Positions 1 through 11,795 are shown, numbered from the stretch's first letter. The stretch: 64,000 nucleotides of DNA from Pomphorhynchus laevis (GCA_012934845.2 WNNJ02001443.1:1-64000); one strand, 5' to 3'. Translations and numbers: made by a program. The notes: generated from the sequence alone by a model not told the origin.

Positions 1-105
1 TAATTTTTAAATTTAATTATAATATTAAATTATATTATATATTAAATATAATATTAATATTTTAATTAATTAAATATAATATTATATATTATAATATTAT
101 ATTTT
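1..105. repeat. AT-only low-complexity tract
   Basis: Almost pure A and T with repeated TAATATTATA-like blocks that are self-complementary. It adjoins the 3' end of a PLE fragment, so it may be that fragment's target or tail. No gene is seen in it. Confidence 0.7.
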
Positions 106-432
106 GGCACGTATTTATCGACACAACATGGCAGCGAAGCCGAACACGTGCTCATAGCGTATTTACTCTGATGAAATTTGATTATTTAGTGTATCTTATT
201 CTAATACAAAGTATATTATTTATTACACATCCATAAAAATTTGCCACTTAAGAGTTTAAATTTATTCTTTATATTATTGTGTTGATTTATATATTTTACT
301 ATTTTCTGCTTGATGTTATTTTTATAGTAACCTAGTTTAAAATATGTATCTATTAAATTATTTAAATGATTTTGAAGAAAGCCAATATCATTACATATTG
401 TTGCAATTCTTAAAATTTCATTATGTAATTAG
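106..432 (-). mobile_element. Penelope-like element 3' end fragment (PLE-0)
   Basis: Read on the minus strand this matches the last ~80 codons and the 3' untranslated end of the larger PLE at 2.8-5.8 kb, including the terminal hairpin region. It is diverged from the other copies in the hairpin but keeps pairing potential. It is truncated at 432, inside the RT C-terminal part, and is too short to encode anything. Confidence 0.8.
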
Positions 433-960
433 TCATTTTAGCCGGATGCAGAAGAACAACGAAGAGCACTGCAAGATGCCAATTCGTCATCACTATGACT
501 CGTAAGTGCCAGTTCCCTCCCACTGCTGGATGCAGAGGAGGACTAGCAGACGGCTCTATCAAAGAATCATGTGAATGATGCCCTAGAAAACCTCTAGTGA
601 CATCATCATTGAGTGCTGAATTAGCACTACCGCTTCACCAAAAATGATATCACTCTCGTTTTGAAATATTCATCATAGCCGATGCACAAGATACCTTGCA
701 TGTTATTAAAGCATGCAAGGTATGCTTTAAGCATGTAAACATGTTATTCTTACTTATTATCCAAAATAATAACTCTTCAGTCATCATATTCTGACATACA
801 TCTCTTTTATCCTAAATTGTTCCATCTTTTGCCTGCATTCGTCGAGGAAATTTCATCTATTTCCCTACGCCTAAATAACGAGTATTCCCGCTAGACTAAA
901 TTCCAACTTATCTTCTTAATGCTAATCTGTCCTCTCTTTGCATATTTTCTCACCACATTG
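433..960. other. Unassigned stretch with a short perfect hairpin
   Basis: No gene is recognised. Positions 691-723 form a perfect 12-bp inverted repeat (ATACCTTGCATG and its complement) around a 9-base loop. The rest is non-repetitive AT-rich DNA that lies in the intron downstream (in gene direction) of Dicer exon 6. Confidence 0.4.
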
Positions 961-1560
961 TTTAATACTTTCATTTGAAGAAACACTTTCTCTTCGTCCT
1001 GGAACGCCGCCATAATTCGTCCTCGACTTAAGAAATCGTCAATCGATCTCAGTAAACAATCATATCGTCGTATATTTAACCTCCCAACGACATATAAAAT
1101 TTCTTGATGATTAGTTTTATAACAATATTTCTCTTTTTCTCTTTTGTTCGATTAAACGTTCGTTCTTGCTATTTTCTTCTATGTGCCCTTCGACGTATTA
1201 GTAGAATAATTAATCCGCACATCGGTAGACAACTTATTCCCTCACTTATTCTCCCGCAACTGAAGAATTGTCTTAGTGTGATTGTCAACTCACACAAAAC
1301 CTTACAACGCCGTCTTCAATCCGTTATCAACAGAGCCGCCAGAATATTATTACGCCTCCGACGCTTTGATCATATTTCTTGGCATCTATTGCTTCTCAAT
1401 CGGCCTAGCATTTCTTAACGCGTCACCATGTGCTTACTGTTTATTGTTTTCCGTTCCTGTCTATCCGACTTACCATCCTATTTAAACTTCCAACCTACGA
1501 CTCGGTCCATACATCTACTCTAACTCTACGATCCAGTCACGCAATATTTTCGATATTTGG
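961..1560 (+). mobile_element. L2-like LINE fragment, end of the RT ORF
   Basis: Broken frames match the C-terminal part of the LINE at 23.5-27.2 kb: a block with FVR..VRS....L..VRRI, then LQ..INRAARILLRLRRFDHIS, then a piece resembling SHTLLLHVPN. Only this segment after the RT catalytic core is present, with several frame shifts. It lies antisense to the host gene, inside its intron after exon 6. Confidence 0.7.
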
Positions 1561-1769
1561 ACAAAATATTTATCAACATAATAAATTCAAACTAATAAGA
1601 ATTTGCGATGGTGTTTTGAAATATCAAAAGCACAAGCAGAATAATTTATAACGAAATGATTTCTGAAATTAAAATAAATATAACAATAATTTCCATGGTA
1701 AACTAAAAGGCACTTTATTTTTATCATTCCCACAATGCACGCACAAATAAAATTAAAAGATATTTTTAC

Positions 1770-2411
1770 CTGTACAAAAAGTGACATTCGACCGAAATTT
1801 GCACTTTGGCCGCATACGTATTCGCATGTAATAAAATTAAATTCCGGCTTTGTTTGGGCAATGATATTCAAAAGAGCTGCTAAGCTCTGGGCGACCATTC
1901 TAGTTTTCACAAATACAATTGCCTTCCAATTATTAGGGAACATTTTATAGTTTTCCTTAATACATTGAAGTAGCATGTTCATTTTATCGGGAATAGATTT
2001 AACATCCCATTTTTCGTCCAATCGTATTTTAATACGATCAATAAGCGAATCCACAAGATTCCAGTACTCATTGCGAAATTTGTTAAGATTGTCGTTTAAC
2101 GTCAAAGATAACTGCTGTTTAGTACATTGGTATGCTTTAACGTTACGCAGAGCCAGTATCAAACCAACGGGTCCTAATTCCTCTAATACGTATAACATTC
2201 CTGACAGAAGCCTTCGAATGTCAATTAGGGATAGTGGCATCTCCACATTTTGAAGTTTTAAAATATACGAATCTACGGATTTGTGTTTAGCACATTGTGA
2301 TATCTCTTCGGCTAAAAGCATGTCATCAAGAATGCTTTTGTAGATTTCTTGGTTTGTAGATTTGATAGAAGCTAACTCCTCTCGTACTTGTTTTAGAAGT
2401 AAATCTATTTC
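1770..2411 (-). CDS. Dicer-like gene, exon 6: end of helicase region
   Basis: This 214-codon exon lies between an acceptor (TTTAAG before GAA ATA GAT) and a donor (CAG|GTAAAA) and is in phase 0 with exon 5. It encodes the insertion between the two RecA-like helicase lobes (for example MPLSLIDIRRLLSGMLYVLE) and the start of lobe 2, where WKAIVFVKTRMVAQSLAALL followed by a PEFNFITCEYVCG block is typical of Dicer-2/RIG-I type helicases. DUF283, PAZ and RNase III domains are not in the window, so the gene runs past position 1. Part of this exon (about 2090-2245) is duplicated in inverted orientation at 11.6 kb. Confidence 0.85.
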
Positions 2412-2458
2412 CTTAAACGGAAAACAAATTTTTAAAATATAATTATTTGAAAACATAC

Positions 2459-2567
2459 CGATTGCAGCTGGCTAGAAAAATCATTAATGTATTTTGAATA
2501 GTAAACACAGTGAATATTTAAAGATTTGGTATTACTCCTGCACTCGAATGCTGTTTCGGCGACGGCG
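2459..2567 (-). CDS. Dicer-like gene, exon 5
   Basis: A 109-bp exon with acceptor CTTTAG|C and donor TCG|GTATGT. Its first base completes the codon left open by exon 4 (phase 2), and its end is in phase 0 with exon 6 after a 47-bp intron. It encodes 36 residues beginning AVAETAFECRS, the segment that follows the DECH lobe in Dicer helicases and that usually begins with a short A..T pattern. Both splice phases agreeing across an 8.3-kb intron is the main support. Confidence 0.8.
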
Positions 2568-2802
2568 CTAAAGATGATATTTCATACTAATGATTGAAAT
2601 TTATAATAATTATAACCAAAAATATTTTAGTTCGATATTAAAAAAGCAGCTGTCAGTTTCAAGAAAGATTTCATTCTGAATCTGATTTAACATTTAAAAG
2701 GAATAATCGCTAAATATCGATTTTCTGATTATATATCGGCTATTGATATATTGAAAAACCAAATCACATTTGTACTAAAAAGACCGCGCTTTCTTGTTAA
2801 AT

Positions 2803-3062
2803 CAAATCAGCTAACTGAGTCTACGTATTTAATATAATTATAAACTAAACAAAACATAATAATGCTAAATCAAAATTTAATAATTAAATAATAAAATTAA
2901 TAATTGTTTTTAGATTTTCTATAATTTAAATCAAGTTAAAAAATGAAATTTAAAATAAACGTCATTTTTATGAATTGACTAATAAATAACAGATGTTGTA
3001 TCATAATATGAATTAGAGGTCATCAAGAGGAACTGCTATGCTATCAGGTTTCGGCCCCTAAC
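2803..3062 (-). repeat. PLE terminal repeat, left arm of an inverted pair
   Basis: About 250 bp running from the AAATCAGCTAACTGAG end to the ATCAAGAGGAACTGCTATGC block. It is the reverse complement of 5546-5812 and matches the same-strand ends at 6468, 17677, 56160 and 61120. It defines one boundary of the PLE in Dicer intron 4. Confidence 0.85.
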
Positions 3063-5525
3063 TCCTCTACCCAACATAGCAGCGGGGCCAAATACATGCT
3101 AATGATGTATTTCCTCTGAAATAACTATCTAGTATCTTATTCTAATACAAAGTATATTATTTATTATCCATCCAAAAAAATTTGCCACTTAAGAGTTTAA
3201 ATTTATTCTTTATATTATTGTGTTGATTTATATATTTTACTATTTTCTGCTTGATGTTATTTTTATAGTAACCTAGTTTAAAATATGTATATATTAAATT
3301 ATTTAAATGATTTTGAAGAAAAATAATATCGTTACAAATTGTTGCAATTCTTAAAATTTCATTATTTAATGTATTATATTTTATATTATATGGTATGCAT
3401 GAATGCTCATGCAAAAAATGTTTCTTGTAAATTTAAATATGTCATCTTTACGATATAAATTAATAGTAGTTTTGATTGATGTTAATTTAATGTTCATATC
3501 TAGATATACACCTTCTTTATCATTAATATTGGTTTTATTAAGAATAAGGCTACCTGGATAAATTTGTTCGCTTATTGAATAAAAATTGTTAGAGTTAAAT
3601 ACACATATATCATCAATATATCGAAACATATATTTCATATCTTTATATAATTTAGATTTATTTTTTAAACAGTTATGAACAAATTCATATTATATAAAGC
3701 TTAAAAATAAGTCAGCTATAATTGGGCTACTATTACCACTCATTGGAACACCTTTTACTTGTCTAAATATAGATGTCCCTACTTTTAAATAATTTTGATT
3801 TATCAAAATATTTAAGGATTCTAATAATTCAATTTTATCCATATATTTATATTTACTTGATGGTTTAATTTTTGTTAGATAGGCGTTATAATTATTATAA
3901 CATATATATGTATATATTTTTCCGAATATAAGATTAATTAATTTTACTAACGCTTCTTTAATATCTACTAAATCTAGATTTGTATAAAGCGTACTAAAAT
4001 CGTATGTATTTATATTCTGAAAATTTATTCCTTTTGTCTGTTCTAAAAATTCTTTTGTAGAATTAATACTGAAATAGTGTTTTATACCAGTATTAATTTC
4101 GATTACCTTGCAATATTTTTTAAAGTGTGCTTTAATTACTTTAAGTATTTTATTCATATAGACAGAAAGTGGTTTTAATGTACATTTAAACGCACTACAT
4201 ATGAACCTAGGTTTTATTGGATTTTTATGTAATTTTGGATTCCAATATAATATAGGTATAGTTTTATTATCTAATTCAACCTTTATACCCTTTTTATCCA
4301 TTATAGAACAGTGACTTGTAATAATTGTTTCTAAACTCAACTCACTACGTTCATATGTTGGATTTACATTTAAATCATTAGAATTAACCTCTTTCATTAG
4401 TATATCATAATAAAGTTTTTTGCATATGAAGACAAAGTTATTACTAGCTTTATCAATAGTTGTTATTATATAGTTATCCTTTAATTTAAGTAAGTTCTTT
4501 ATACATATCTTTATTAATTTTATCTTTTCTTTTATAATTGTTTGTTATTTTCATTTTATTTTTAATTTTATCAAATATATAATCTTTCCAAATGTTTATC
4601 TTAGATATATTCGAGCTTTCACTATTAATCAGCTTACTAAAGTAATCATTTCAAGTTATTATATAACGAATTGTAAATTTTATTTTTGTTGATATTATTA
4701 TTTAATTTATATTTATACCCTTTTGATAGCAGCTTTCTTAATTCACAATTTTCAATTAATTCTAGATTATGGGTACATATATGTTCATTTATTTTATCAA
4801 AACTAAGACTTTTACAATTGCATTCTGTTTCCATTATATTTCTAATATTATCGTTACATATTGATTTTAATTCTTTATTATAATTACAAATTTTTTCGTC
4901 CTAATGGTAGTAGGAGTTTATACCTTATTTTAGGAATCTATTTACTTATATATGATGCTATTATGTTATATATACATTTATTAATGAAGTTTACGGTTAG
5001 TATATATTTTTTCTTGTTATTGTTAACAATCCGATTATAGTATTTTATATTACAATATCTGTCTATTATACAACTCAACCTATCATATTCGTTAATTAAT
5101 TTCTGATTTATTGAACATAAGATATCTTTAGAAACATTTCTTATATTTACATAAAGATCCTTTACCTTATTATCTCTTAAAAGTTGTTTTAATATTTCAA
5201 ATTGTTTATTTATATACATATCTTTTTTAATATTTTTAACTCTATTTTTCCTATTCCTTTTATCACCATGACTTCTTGGTTTGCGTTTAACCGGATTATT
5301 ATAATATAGTTGTTTATTATGTATTATACTACTTCTGCCAATTCCTTGTACCACGTCATTCAATCCTAATGGGTACATGGAATTAAGCGTTTTAATCCAA
5401 AAATCTTCTTTTTCTAATAGTTTTTGATTTAATATTGAAATGTTTTCTTCGATAATATGTTCTGAAATAAATAATTTACAGTTTTTAATATCATGTCCTA
5501 TTAATCTCATATTCGGTGTCGCCAC
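3063..5525 (-). mobile_element. Naiad-like Penelope element body (PLE-1)
   Basis: A Penelope-like retroelement reading right to left. In order: (1) about 5525-4938, a piece with EDFWIKTLNSMYPLGLND, the conserved end of a PLE GIY-YIG endonuclease domain; (2) 4834-4646, a small domain with CNCKS, HICTHNLELIENCELRKLL; (3) 4397-3381, the RT, with YWNPKLHKNPIKPRFI, motif A DFSTLYTNL, motif B GVPMSGNSSPIIAD and motif C YIDDICVF; (4) 3414-3157, the C-terminal thumb region ending GKFFWMDNK. The endonuclease remnant lies before the RT, not after it, the permuted order known from Naiad-type PLEs. The 5' half of the GIY-YIG domain is missing and the coding part carries a few breaks, so the copy is dead. 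It sits in Dicer intron 4 in the same orientation as the gene. Confidence 0.85.
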
Positions 5526-5545
5526 CTAGTTTATTTGACTTGATG

Positions 5546-5812
5546 GCATAACAGTTCCTCCTGATGACCTCTAATTCTTATTCTGATACAACGTCTGTTA
5601 TTTATTAGTCAATTCATAAAAATGATTTTATTTTAAATTTCAATTTTTTATTTTAACTTGATTTAAATTATAGAAAATCTAATAACAATTATTAATTTTA
5701 TTATTTAATTATTAAATTTTGATTTAGCATTATTATGTTTTGTTTATTTTAAAATTATATGAAATATGTAGGCCCAGTTAGCTGATTTGATATCTAAAAT
5801 TCAATTATAATT
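5546..5812 (+). repeat. PLE terminal repeat, right arm of an inverted pair
   Basis: Starts CAGTTCCTCCTGATGACC and ends CAGTTAGCTGATTTGAT. It is inverted relative to the left arm at 2803-3062, so the element is bounded by inverted rather than direct repeats. Such inverted pseudo-LTR arrangements are known for Penelope elements. Confidence 0.85.
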
Positions 5813-5884
5813 CATTTAAAATCTATAATTTCGGACCCAATTAAGTGAAATAAATATTGACTTAACATACTTACCTGTCTCTAC

Positions 5885-6035
5885 TTACAGGTAGGGACAT
5901 CTATATTTAGACAAATATAAGGTGTTCCAATGGGAGGTAATAATAGCCCAATTATAGCTGACTTATTTTTAAGCTTTATAGAATATGAATTTGTTCATAA
6001 CTGTAATAAATAAATCTAAATTATATAAAGATATC
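5885..6035 (+). mobile_element. PLE fragment, RT motif B region
   Basis: Matches 55425-55545: GGTAGGGACATCTATATTTAG through AAGGTGTTCCAATGGGAGG and GAATATGAATTTGTTCATAA. Plus strand, opposite to PLE-1, short and non-coding. Confidence 0.75.
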
Positions 6036-6254
6036 TAAAATATGTTTCAATACATTTTTAAAATACTGAAAGGAATTAAAATAAACTTTTAAAATATATT
6101 GTAATATAAAAAACTGAAAATAATAAATAGTGCAAAATTTAATTTTAATTTCATACTTAGATACATATTGGTTTTTTTCTAAATCATTTGAATAATTTAA
6201 TAGATGCATATTTTAAAATTATGAAAAGGTTACAATAAGAATAACATCAGATTG

Positions 6255-6605
6255 GAAATAATAAAATCTATAAATCAACACAATATTTTCAAAAAAAAAT
6301 TCAAAAAAATTAGCAGAAACTTTTTATGGATGGATAATAAATAACATACTTTGTATTAGAATAAGATACTATATAAACAAATTTAATCATATGAAATACG
6401 TCCTTAACACGTATTTGGCTCCGCTGCTATGTTGGGTAGAGGATTTAGGGGCCGAAACCTGATAGCATAGCAGTTCCTCCTGATGACCTCTAATTCTTAT
6501 TCTGATACAACGTCTGTCAATTGAATTAGTCAATTCATAAAAATGACTTTTATTTTAAATTCCAATTTTTTATTTTAAATTGATTTAAATTATAAAATTT
6601 TCATA
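6255..6605 (+). mobile_element. PLE 3' end fragment with full terminal hairpin
   Basis: Contains the end of the RT frame (TTTTTATGGATGGATAATAAA), the AAATACGT...ACGTATTT hairpin at about 6383-6405, the GGCTCC/GGGGCC and CTGCTATG/CATAGCAG blocks, and the beginning of the terminal repeat. The repeat is cut near 6605, where another PLE scrap begins. Confidence 0.75.
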
Positions 6606-6614
6606 TTTTATATA

Positions 6615-6975
6615 ATTATCTATATTTAGACAAATAAAAGGTGTTATAATGGGAAATAATATTAGCACATTTACAGCTGAATTATTTCTAAACTTATAAT
6701 ATAAAATATAATACATTAAATAATGAAATTTTTAGAATTGCAGCAATATGTAATGATATTGGCTTTCTTCAAAATCATTTAAATAATTTAATAGATGCAT
6801 ATTTTAAACTAGGTTTCTAGTTTAAAATAGGTGTCATCAGATTGGAAATAGTAAAATATATAAATATGTAACTCAACTCAATATTATTAAAAATAAATTT
6901 AAAAAAATTAGCGCAAAATTTTTATGGATGGATAATAAATAATTTTTATTGTAGTAGAATAAGATTCTAAATAAT
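6615..6975 (+). mobile_element. PLE scrap
   Basis: Pieces resembling the motif B and C-terminal parts of the PLE (TCTATATTTAGACAAATAAAAGG, then AATAATGAAATTTTTAGAATT and ATGGATGGATAATAAATAAT) joined with internal deletions. Plus strand, non-coding. Confidence 0.65.
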
Positions 6976-7890
6976 CAAATTTTATCAGATAAATCTTGGA
7001 ACAGAAGAAAATTAAAAAAAATTCTTCTTAAATATTAATAGAATTTTCTATAGCTAATTGTTATCAGCCTTAACAGACGATAGCATTCAGCCATCGAAAA
7101 CCTGTAATTTTTAATAAAAATGCTTTTCACTCTCTCCTTACAATTAAAAATTAAGGCTTCTAAGTTAACAATCAAATATAACGTTAATGAATTCAAATGA
7201 AATTGAATTTATTAACGTTAAGTGAAATAAATATTCATAGTTTTTTCATTACTGATTTAATAACAAATAAAAGTTAGGATATCCACATTAAAATATCGTA
7301 AGATTAACGCTTTGGTTGTTATCGAGGGATGTAAATAAAATTATGATAAACAGCGAACTTAAAAGAATTTATACTACAACTTTTATTTACAACACAAACA
7401 GGTAAAAGGACTAAAACTTGTAATGTTTTTTAAAACTTCTTCGAGAATCTTAATCCGGAATGCGCTGTATTACCACAGGAAATTACGAAAATACATAAGC
7501 GAATATTAATAGCACATTAAGCAAATGCTTTCTAAACAAGTACCGTGCCAATCAGAATGCGTTAGCGAATGTCGAAATGTCCAAAAACGCTTCTAATGTT
7601 AGTACATGTCGGCATAGCTATTTAATGAGTTTCTTTGGAATAGACTCAAAAGTAAAATATTAATGAGTTCAATATTAGTGCGACTTAGGTGGTGTACGAC
7701 TGCTCAGTATATAACAATTAGTTACAGCTAAATTTATTTAAATTACTTTAAATATATGATTGTTTAGACCTTCACAACAAAATGAATCAGAAATCAATAA
7801 AGTTTAGAATAATATCGACATTACCAGATATTTGTGTATTTAAAAAATTAGCAAACATTCGCTCATTCCATTTAAGCGAGATTGTACATA
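6976..7890. other. Intron 4 sequence without recognised genes
   Basis: AT-rich, non-repetitive as far as I can see, with no open frame of note. It lies inside the long intron of the Dicer-like gene. Confidence 0.5.
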
Positions 7891-7894
7891 TTTT

Positions 7895-8295
7895 TGCATG
7901 AGCATTCATGAATACCATATAATATAAAATATAATACATTTAATAATGAAATTTTAAGAATTACAACAATATGTAACGATATTGGCTTTCTTCAAAATAC
8001 TTTAAATAATTTAAAAGATACATATTTTAAACTAGGTTACTATAAAAATAACATCAAGCAGAAAATAGTAAAATATATAAATCAACATTGGCCTTTTCCC
8101 AATGACCTCTTTTCTTTATTCGAATGCATAGCATATAATATAAAATATAATACATTAAATAATGAAATTTTAAGAATTGCAACAATATGTAATGATATTG
8201 GCTTTCTTCAAAATCATTTAAATAATTTAATAGATGGATATTTTAAAATGTATCTATTAAATGTTATCACACCGTCGCATTCTTCATTCAAATTC
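7895..8295 (+). mobile_element. Two tandem PLE C-terminal scraps
   Basis: Two copies of the segment AATATAAAATATAATACATTTAATAATGAAATTTTAAGAATT...AATTTAA(A/T)AGATA, at about 7895-8085 and 8128-8260. Both match the last ~80 codons of the PLE RT and are separated by about 40 bp of unrelated sequence. Non-coding. Confidence 0.7.
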
Positions 8296-10895
8296 AATTA
8301 AAATATAATATATTAAATAATGAAATTTTATTATTTATATAACGATAAAATTCAATATAAAAATTTAAACTTTATATAAATATCTATTATATGAAATCTT
8401 ATATAATCATTTAATTATTCATAAATATTTATCTTTATTTTTTATTTATATATAGTATATAATACGTAAATTCAGTTATTTGATCTGATTAATTAAATTG
8501 TATAGTTAATAATTATTAATTATAGTTAATAGTTAGTTTGGACATAAATGTAATTTCTGAATTCTTCAAGTTCGAAGACTGACGTCGCATCTAGCATATT
8601 TTACTTTTCAAATTCAATTGAATAAATTTTAGTTATGATTCGATTATACCAAATCCACCGGGAAAATAAAGACAAACAATTAGTGAAGCTTCATAGTTGT
8701 CAATGTATTTTCAACGTAATGTGTTTTCAATGTATTACAATTATTTGTTAATTTAACTAAATTGGTCATCGACAGTTTCCGGTAGCGGTATTTAAAAAAT
8801 ATATTTTATTGTTAAAATATTCATGAGTAATGATTATATCACTATTTAACAAATAACTAAATCTTATGTGAAATCATTTTAAATCAAATATGTAGCTAAA
8901 CAAATTCCGTTAAATTCTGTTGTGCAAAACGAGATAAATCTTTTGGCAAACCGTTTGTTTTATTTACAAATCAATGCAATTATGTTCAAATTCCTATAAC
9001 CAATGATCACGTAAAAGTAGACATTAGTAATCCGAGAACCAAATTATTATTTCGAATCTGTAAATTTCCGATAGTTTATAAAGTTAATATGAATTAACAT
9101 ATTAATAATATTAATAAATCAAAATCCTTTATTATGAAATCAGCTATATTTGCTTACAAGTTTACAGTGTTAAATACAATAAGGTAATAAAAAATGTCAA
9201 TACCAAAATTATTGATTGTTTAAGAATTTAATAGTTTGAATTTTAAAACTTTCAAAAGGAGGGTTGTACGATTTTTTTGGTGGAATTATCGAGGTTTTCG
9301 TTGCAGTGTTTGTTACAATGGAAGAGTGATCATCAACCAGAGATTGTACCTCTAGTTTAAATAAATATCGTTCGCAATTTTAATATGTTAATTGACAATA
9401 TTATTAATTAAAACATTTATATTATGATTAAATTAGGCTAATGGCAATTCATCTTGCAAGAGAAAGAATATTTGGGCTAAAGTTCAAATAACTCTGTGAT
9501 GTATTATCATATATTTTTAATGAAAATGCTAGAGATTATAAATCTTTACAACAAAAAATCGTATTTGTTGAATTCCTTTCGCAAACGTTGATCATCAACA
9601 TTCCATAGTAAAAGGAAATTTAAAAACGTCGTCTTCGATTAAATATAGTAATTTGTGGTTTCTTCTTAATTAGGCAGTAATCAAGCACTTTTTGAAATTT
9701 ACTTTGAATCATTTATTTTATTTATAAAATAAATATTATTTAAAGTTGTATGTTGTTGCACTACAGGAAACAACATAAGATGTTTGTTGATAAGATTTCG
9801 ACGAATAAGCTCATATAAAATTTTCATCGTAGTTTCGCATAAAGTTTGTTTTATTTAAAAGATGATGATTTACTTTGAATCATTTATTTGTGTTCTATTA
9901 GCTTCAAATATTGATTGTAACACTCACAAGCGATAAATGATGTTGTTCGTTGTTAACACTATAGGACATATGTATTAAAAGAAATATTTGTTAATTGTTG
10001 AATATGTTGGTTTAATTTATAAATTATTATTCATTAATATTAATAAACATATTGTTTCTGTTGATTCTCCATATCGCTAGTGAAATTGTAAAATATAACT
10101 CAGATTAATATTATTACAAATATTTAAAACTTTGTTTAATTTATAAAGCAAATATTTATTTCAAATTTTTGAATTTCTTTTAGTTTATAAAGTTAATAAT
10201 TCTTTGTAATACAAATGCAGTTAGTTTTGAAAATAACCATCATCTAATTATGCATATGCATTTAAATCATGTAAAATTTCTCGATTTTAATTCAGATTTA
10301 TTTCAGAAATAGCAAACATTGCTATCCCTGTCAAAAAGAGATTCATTTGACGGATTTTTAAAAGCGTCACTTTTAATACTGCATTAACAAATGATGTTTC
10401 TTAGTAAATACGTGGTTTAATACTTCAATGAACTTAAAACATCATCAGAAGGAAACATTTCTTATTTGCATTCTTTACTTGTAAATAAAGTCGCATGGTT
10501 GTAGAAACCGGATTAGAATAAAAACAGATATTATATTCAAAATATTAATTTTTATATTTCCATAGAGCTAAAGCCATATGTTAACCAATAATCCAAGTAA
10601 TGGTGAATTTGAATGAATTCGATGAATTAGACAGAGTTTACTAATTTTTCTCGAAACAGATGAAAACGAATGTTAGTTATTTTAATATACTTTAATGTTT
10701 ATGAATATAATTTAAATCATGACTGCACGAGTGTTGAACAAATAACAGTGAATCAAATCAGTTTGTTTCCGTAGAACAATTCATGATACTATATTTTTAT
10801 ATTAAATGAATCCTTAACTTTTGAAGTTTCTGTAAACATAATTTTAATTCATCGTGCATGAGCAGAAATCTATTTTTATAAGCAAATGAACTTAC
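8296..10895. other. Remainder of intron 4, no recognised gene
   Basis: About 2.6 kb of AT-rich DNA. The only structure noticed is a ~22-bp direct repeat, TTTACTTTGAATCATTTATTT, near 9700 and 9870. No protein similarity was recognised in any frame. Confidence 0.5.
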
Positions 10896-11097
10896 TGTAA
10901 AGCGTTTTCTATCTGTCTGACATGCTTATTAAATTCTTGTACAGTAATTCGCTGGTTGATTATACTTGCCGTAAGACCTAGAATTCTAGGTTTCTCTTTG
11001 TTATCCTTATTATATCTTCTCATTATATTCATGTAGCTGTGATTCTTTTTCGTATGATGACACTCATCAAATATCAGTAAGTTGATTTGCGAAAATT
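10896..11097 (-). CDS. Dicer-like gene, exon 4: DECH box and motif III
   Basis: A 202-bp exon (acceptor TTTCAG|AATTTT, donor TTACA|GTAAGT). It encodes NLLIFDECHHTKKNHSYM, the Walker B/motif II of Dicer-type DExH helicases, then PRILGLTASI, motif III, then QEFNKHVRQIENAL. Joined to exon 3 across a 71-bp intron, the reading frame continues without a break. These motifs bind Mg-ATP and couple hydrolysis to movement on double-stranded RNA. The downstream intron is 8.3 kb and holds PLE insertions. Confidence 0.9.
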
Positions 11098-11168
11098 CTG
11101 AAATTATGATACAAATATTGCATAAATATGGTAATTACTTCAGCACACATTAAGAATAAATCAAATAC

Positions 11169-11354
11169 CGATTATCGAAAGACGTAATGCGATTTCAAAA
11201 ACACCAGCGGTCATCACTAGCACTTCGTATGAATCAAACTCTATAAGCCACCTTTGCCGATTCCATATGTCAACACCGTCATTTCCAACCAAGCACCCAA
11301 CCTTCATGCTTGTATGTCGCTTGATGTAAAGAGTCTGCTGAATAGCTAATGGCA
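11169..11354 (-). CDS. Dicer-like gene, exon 3: motifs Ia-Ic
   Basis: A 186-bp exon (acceptor TTTTAG|TGCC, donor ATCG|GTATTT), phase 1 at both ends. It encodes VPLAIQQTLYIKRHTSMKVG, then a VDIWNRQRWLIEF block and YEVLVMTAGVFEIAL, matching the conserved run between motifs I and II of Dicer helicases (QQ....R..T..KVG...G...VD.W....W..E....VLVMT). The first codon, GTG, is completed by the last G of exon 2. Confidence 0.9.
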
Positions 11355-11632
11355 CTAAAATATATTTGGCCGATTATTAAACATTGGTTTGCTGTTTGGC
11401 TGCAAAATACTAATTTAATAATTGTCCAGGGCGGTTAAACATCGTGAGGAAAGCCATGAACAATTAAGGAACACATCGAAAGTATCATTGGACAATAAAA
11501 TTTAATAATGTTTAATTTAATGTAAACACTACTTCTATTACAATTTCAAAAAAAATCACGAATTTTTAAAGGCTTTTATAAAATGGTCTTTTTATAAAAC
11601 CAAAATAACAATATTCAACAATATATAATCAA

Positions 11633-11795
11633 TCGGGAATGCCACTATCCCTGATTGACATTCGAAGGCTTCTGTCGGGAATGTTTTACGTTTTAAAGGA
11701 ATTAGGACCCGTTAGTTTGATACTGGCTCTGCGTAACGTTAAAGCATAACAATGTACTAAACAGCAGTTCTCTTTGACGTTAAACAACGATATTT
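11633..11795 (+). pseudogene. Inverted partial copy of Dicer exon 6
   Basis: The plus strand reads ATGCCACTATCCCTGATTGA and onward, encoding MPLSLIDIRRLLSGMFYVLK, then ELGPVSLILALRNVKA, a stop, and QCTKQQFSLTLNN. This equals the internal part of exon 6 (2090-2245, minus strand) with roughly one change per ten bases and one in-frame stop. It starts and ends inside the exon, has no splice sites of its own, and lies in intron 2 in the opposite orientation to the gene. It is a segmental duplicate, not a spliced retrocopy. Confidence 0.9.

Noticed and set aside
1104-1651. Overlapping plus-strand open frames as host genes
   Set aside because: They are pieces of a broken L2-like LINE C-terminus.
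11633-11795. Alternative Dicer exon
   Set aside because: It lies on the opposite strand to the gene, has an in-frame stop and no splice sites.
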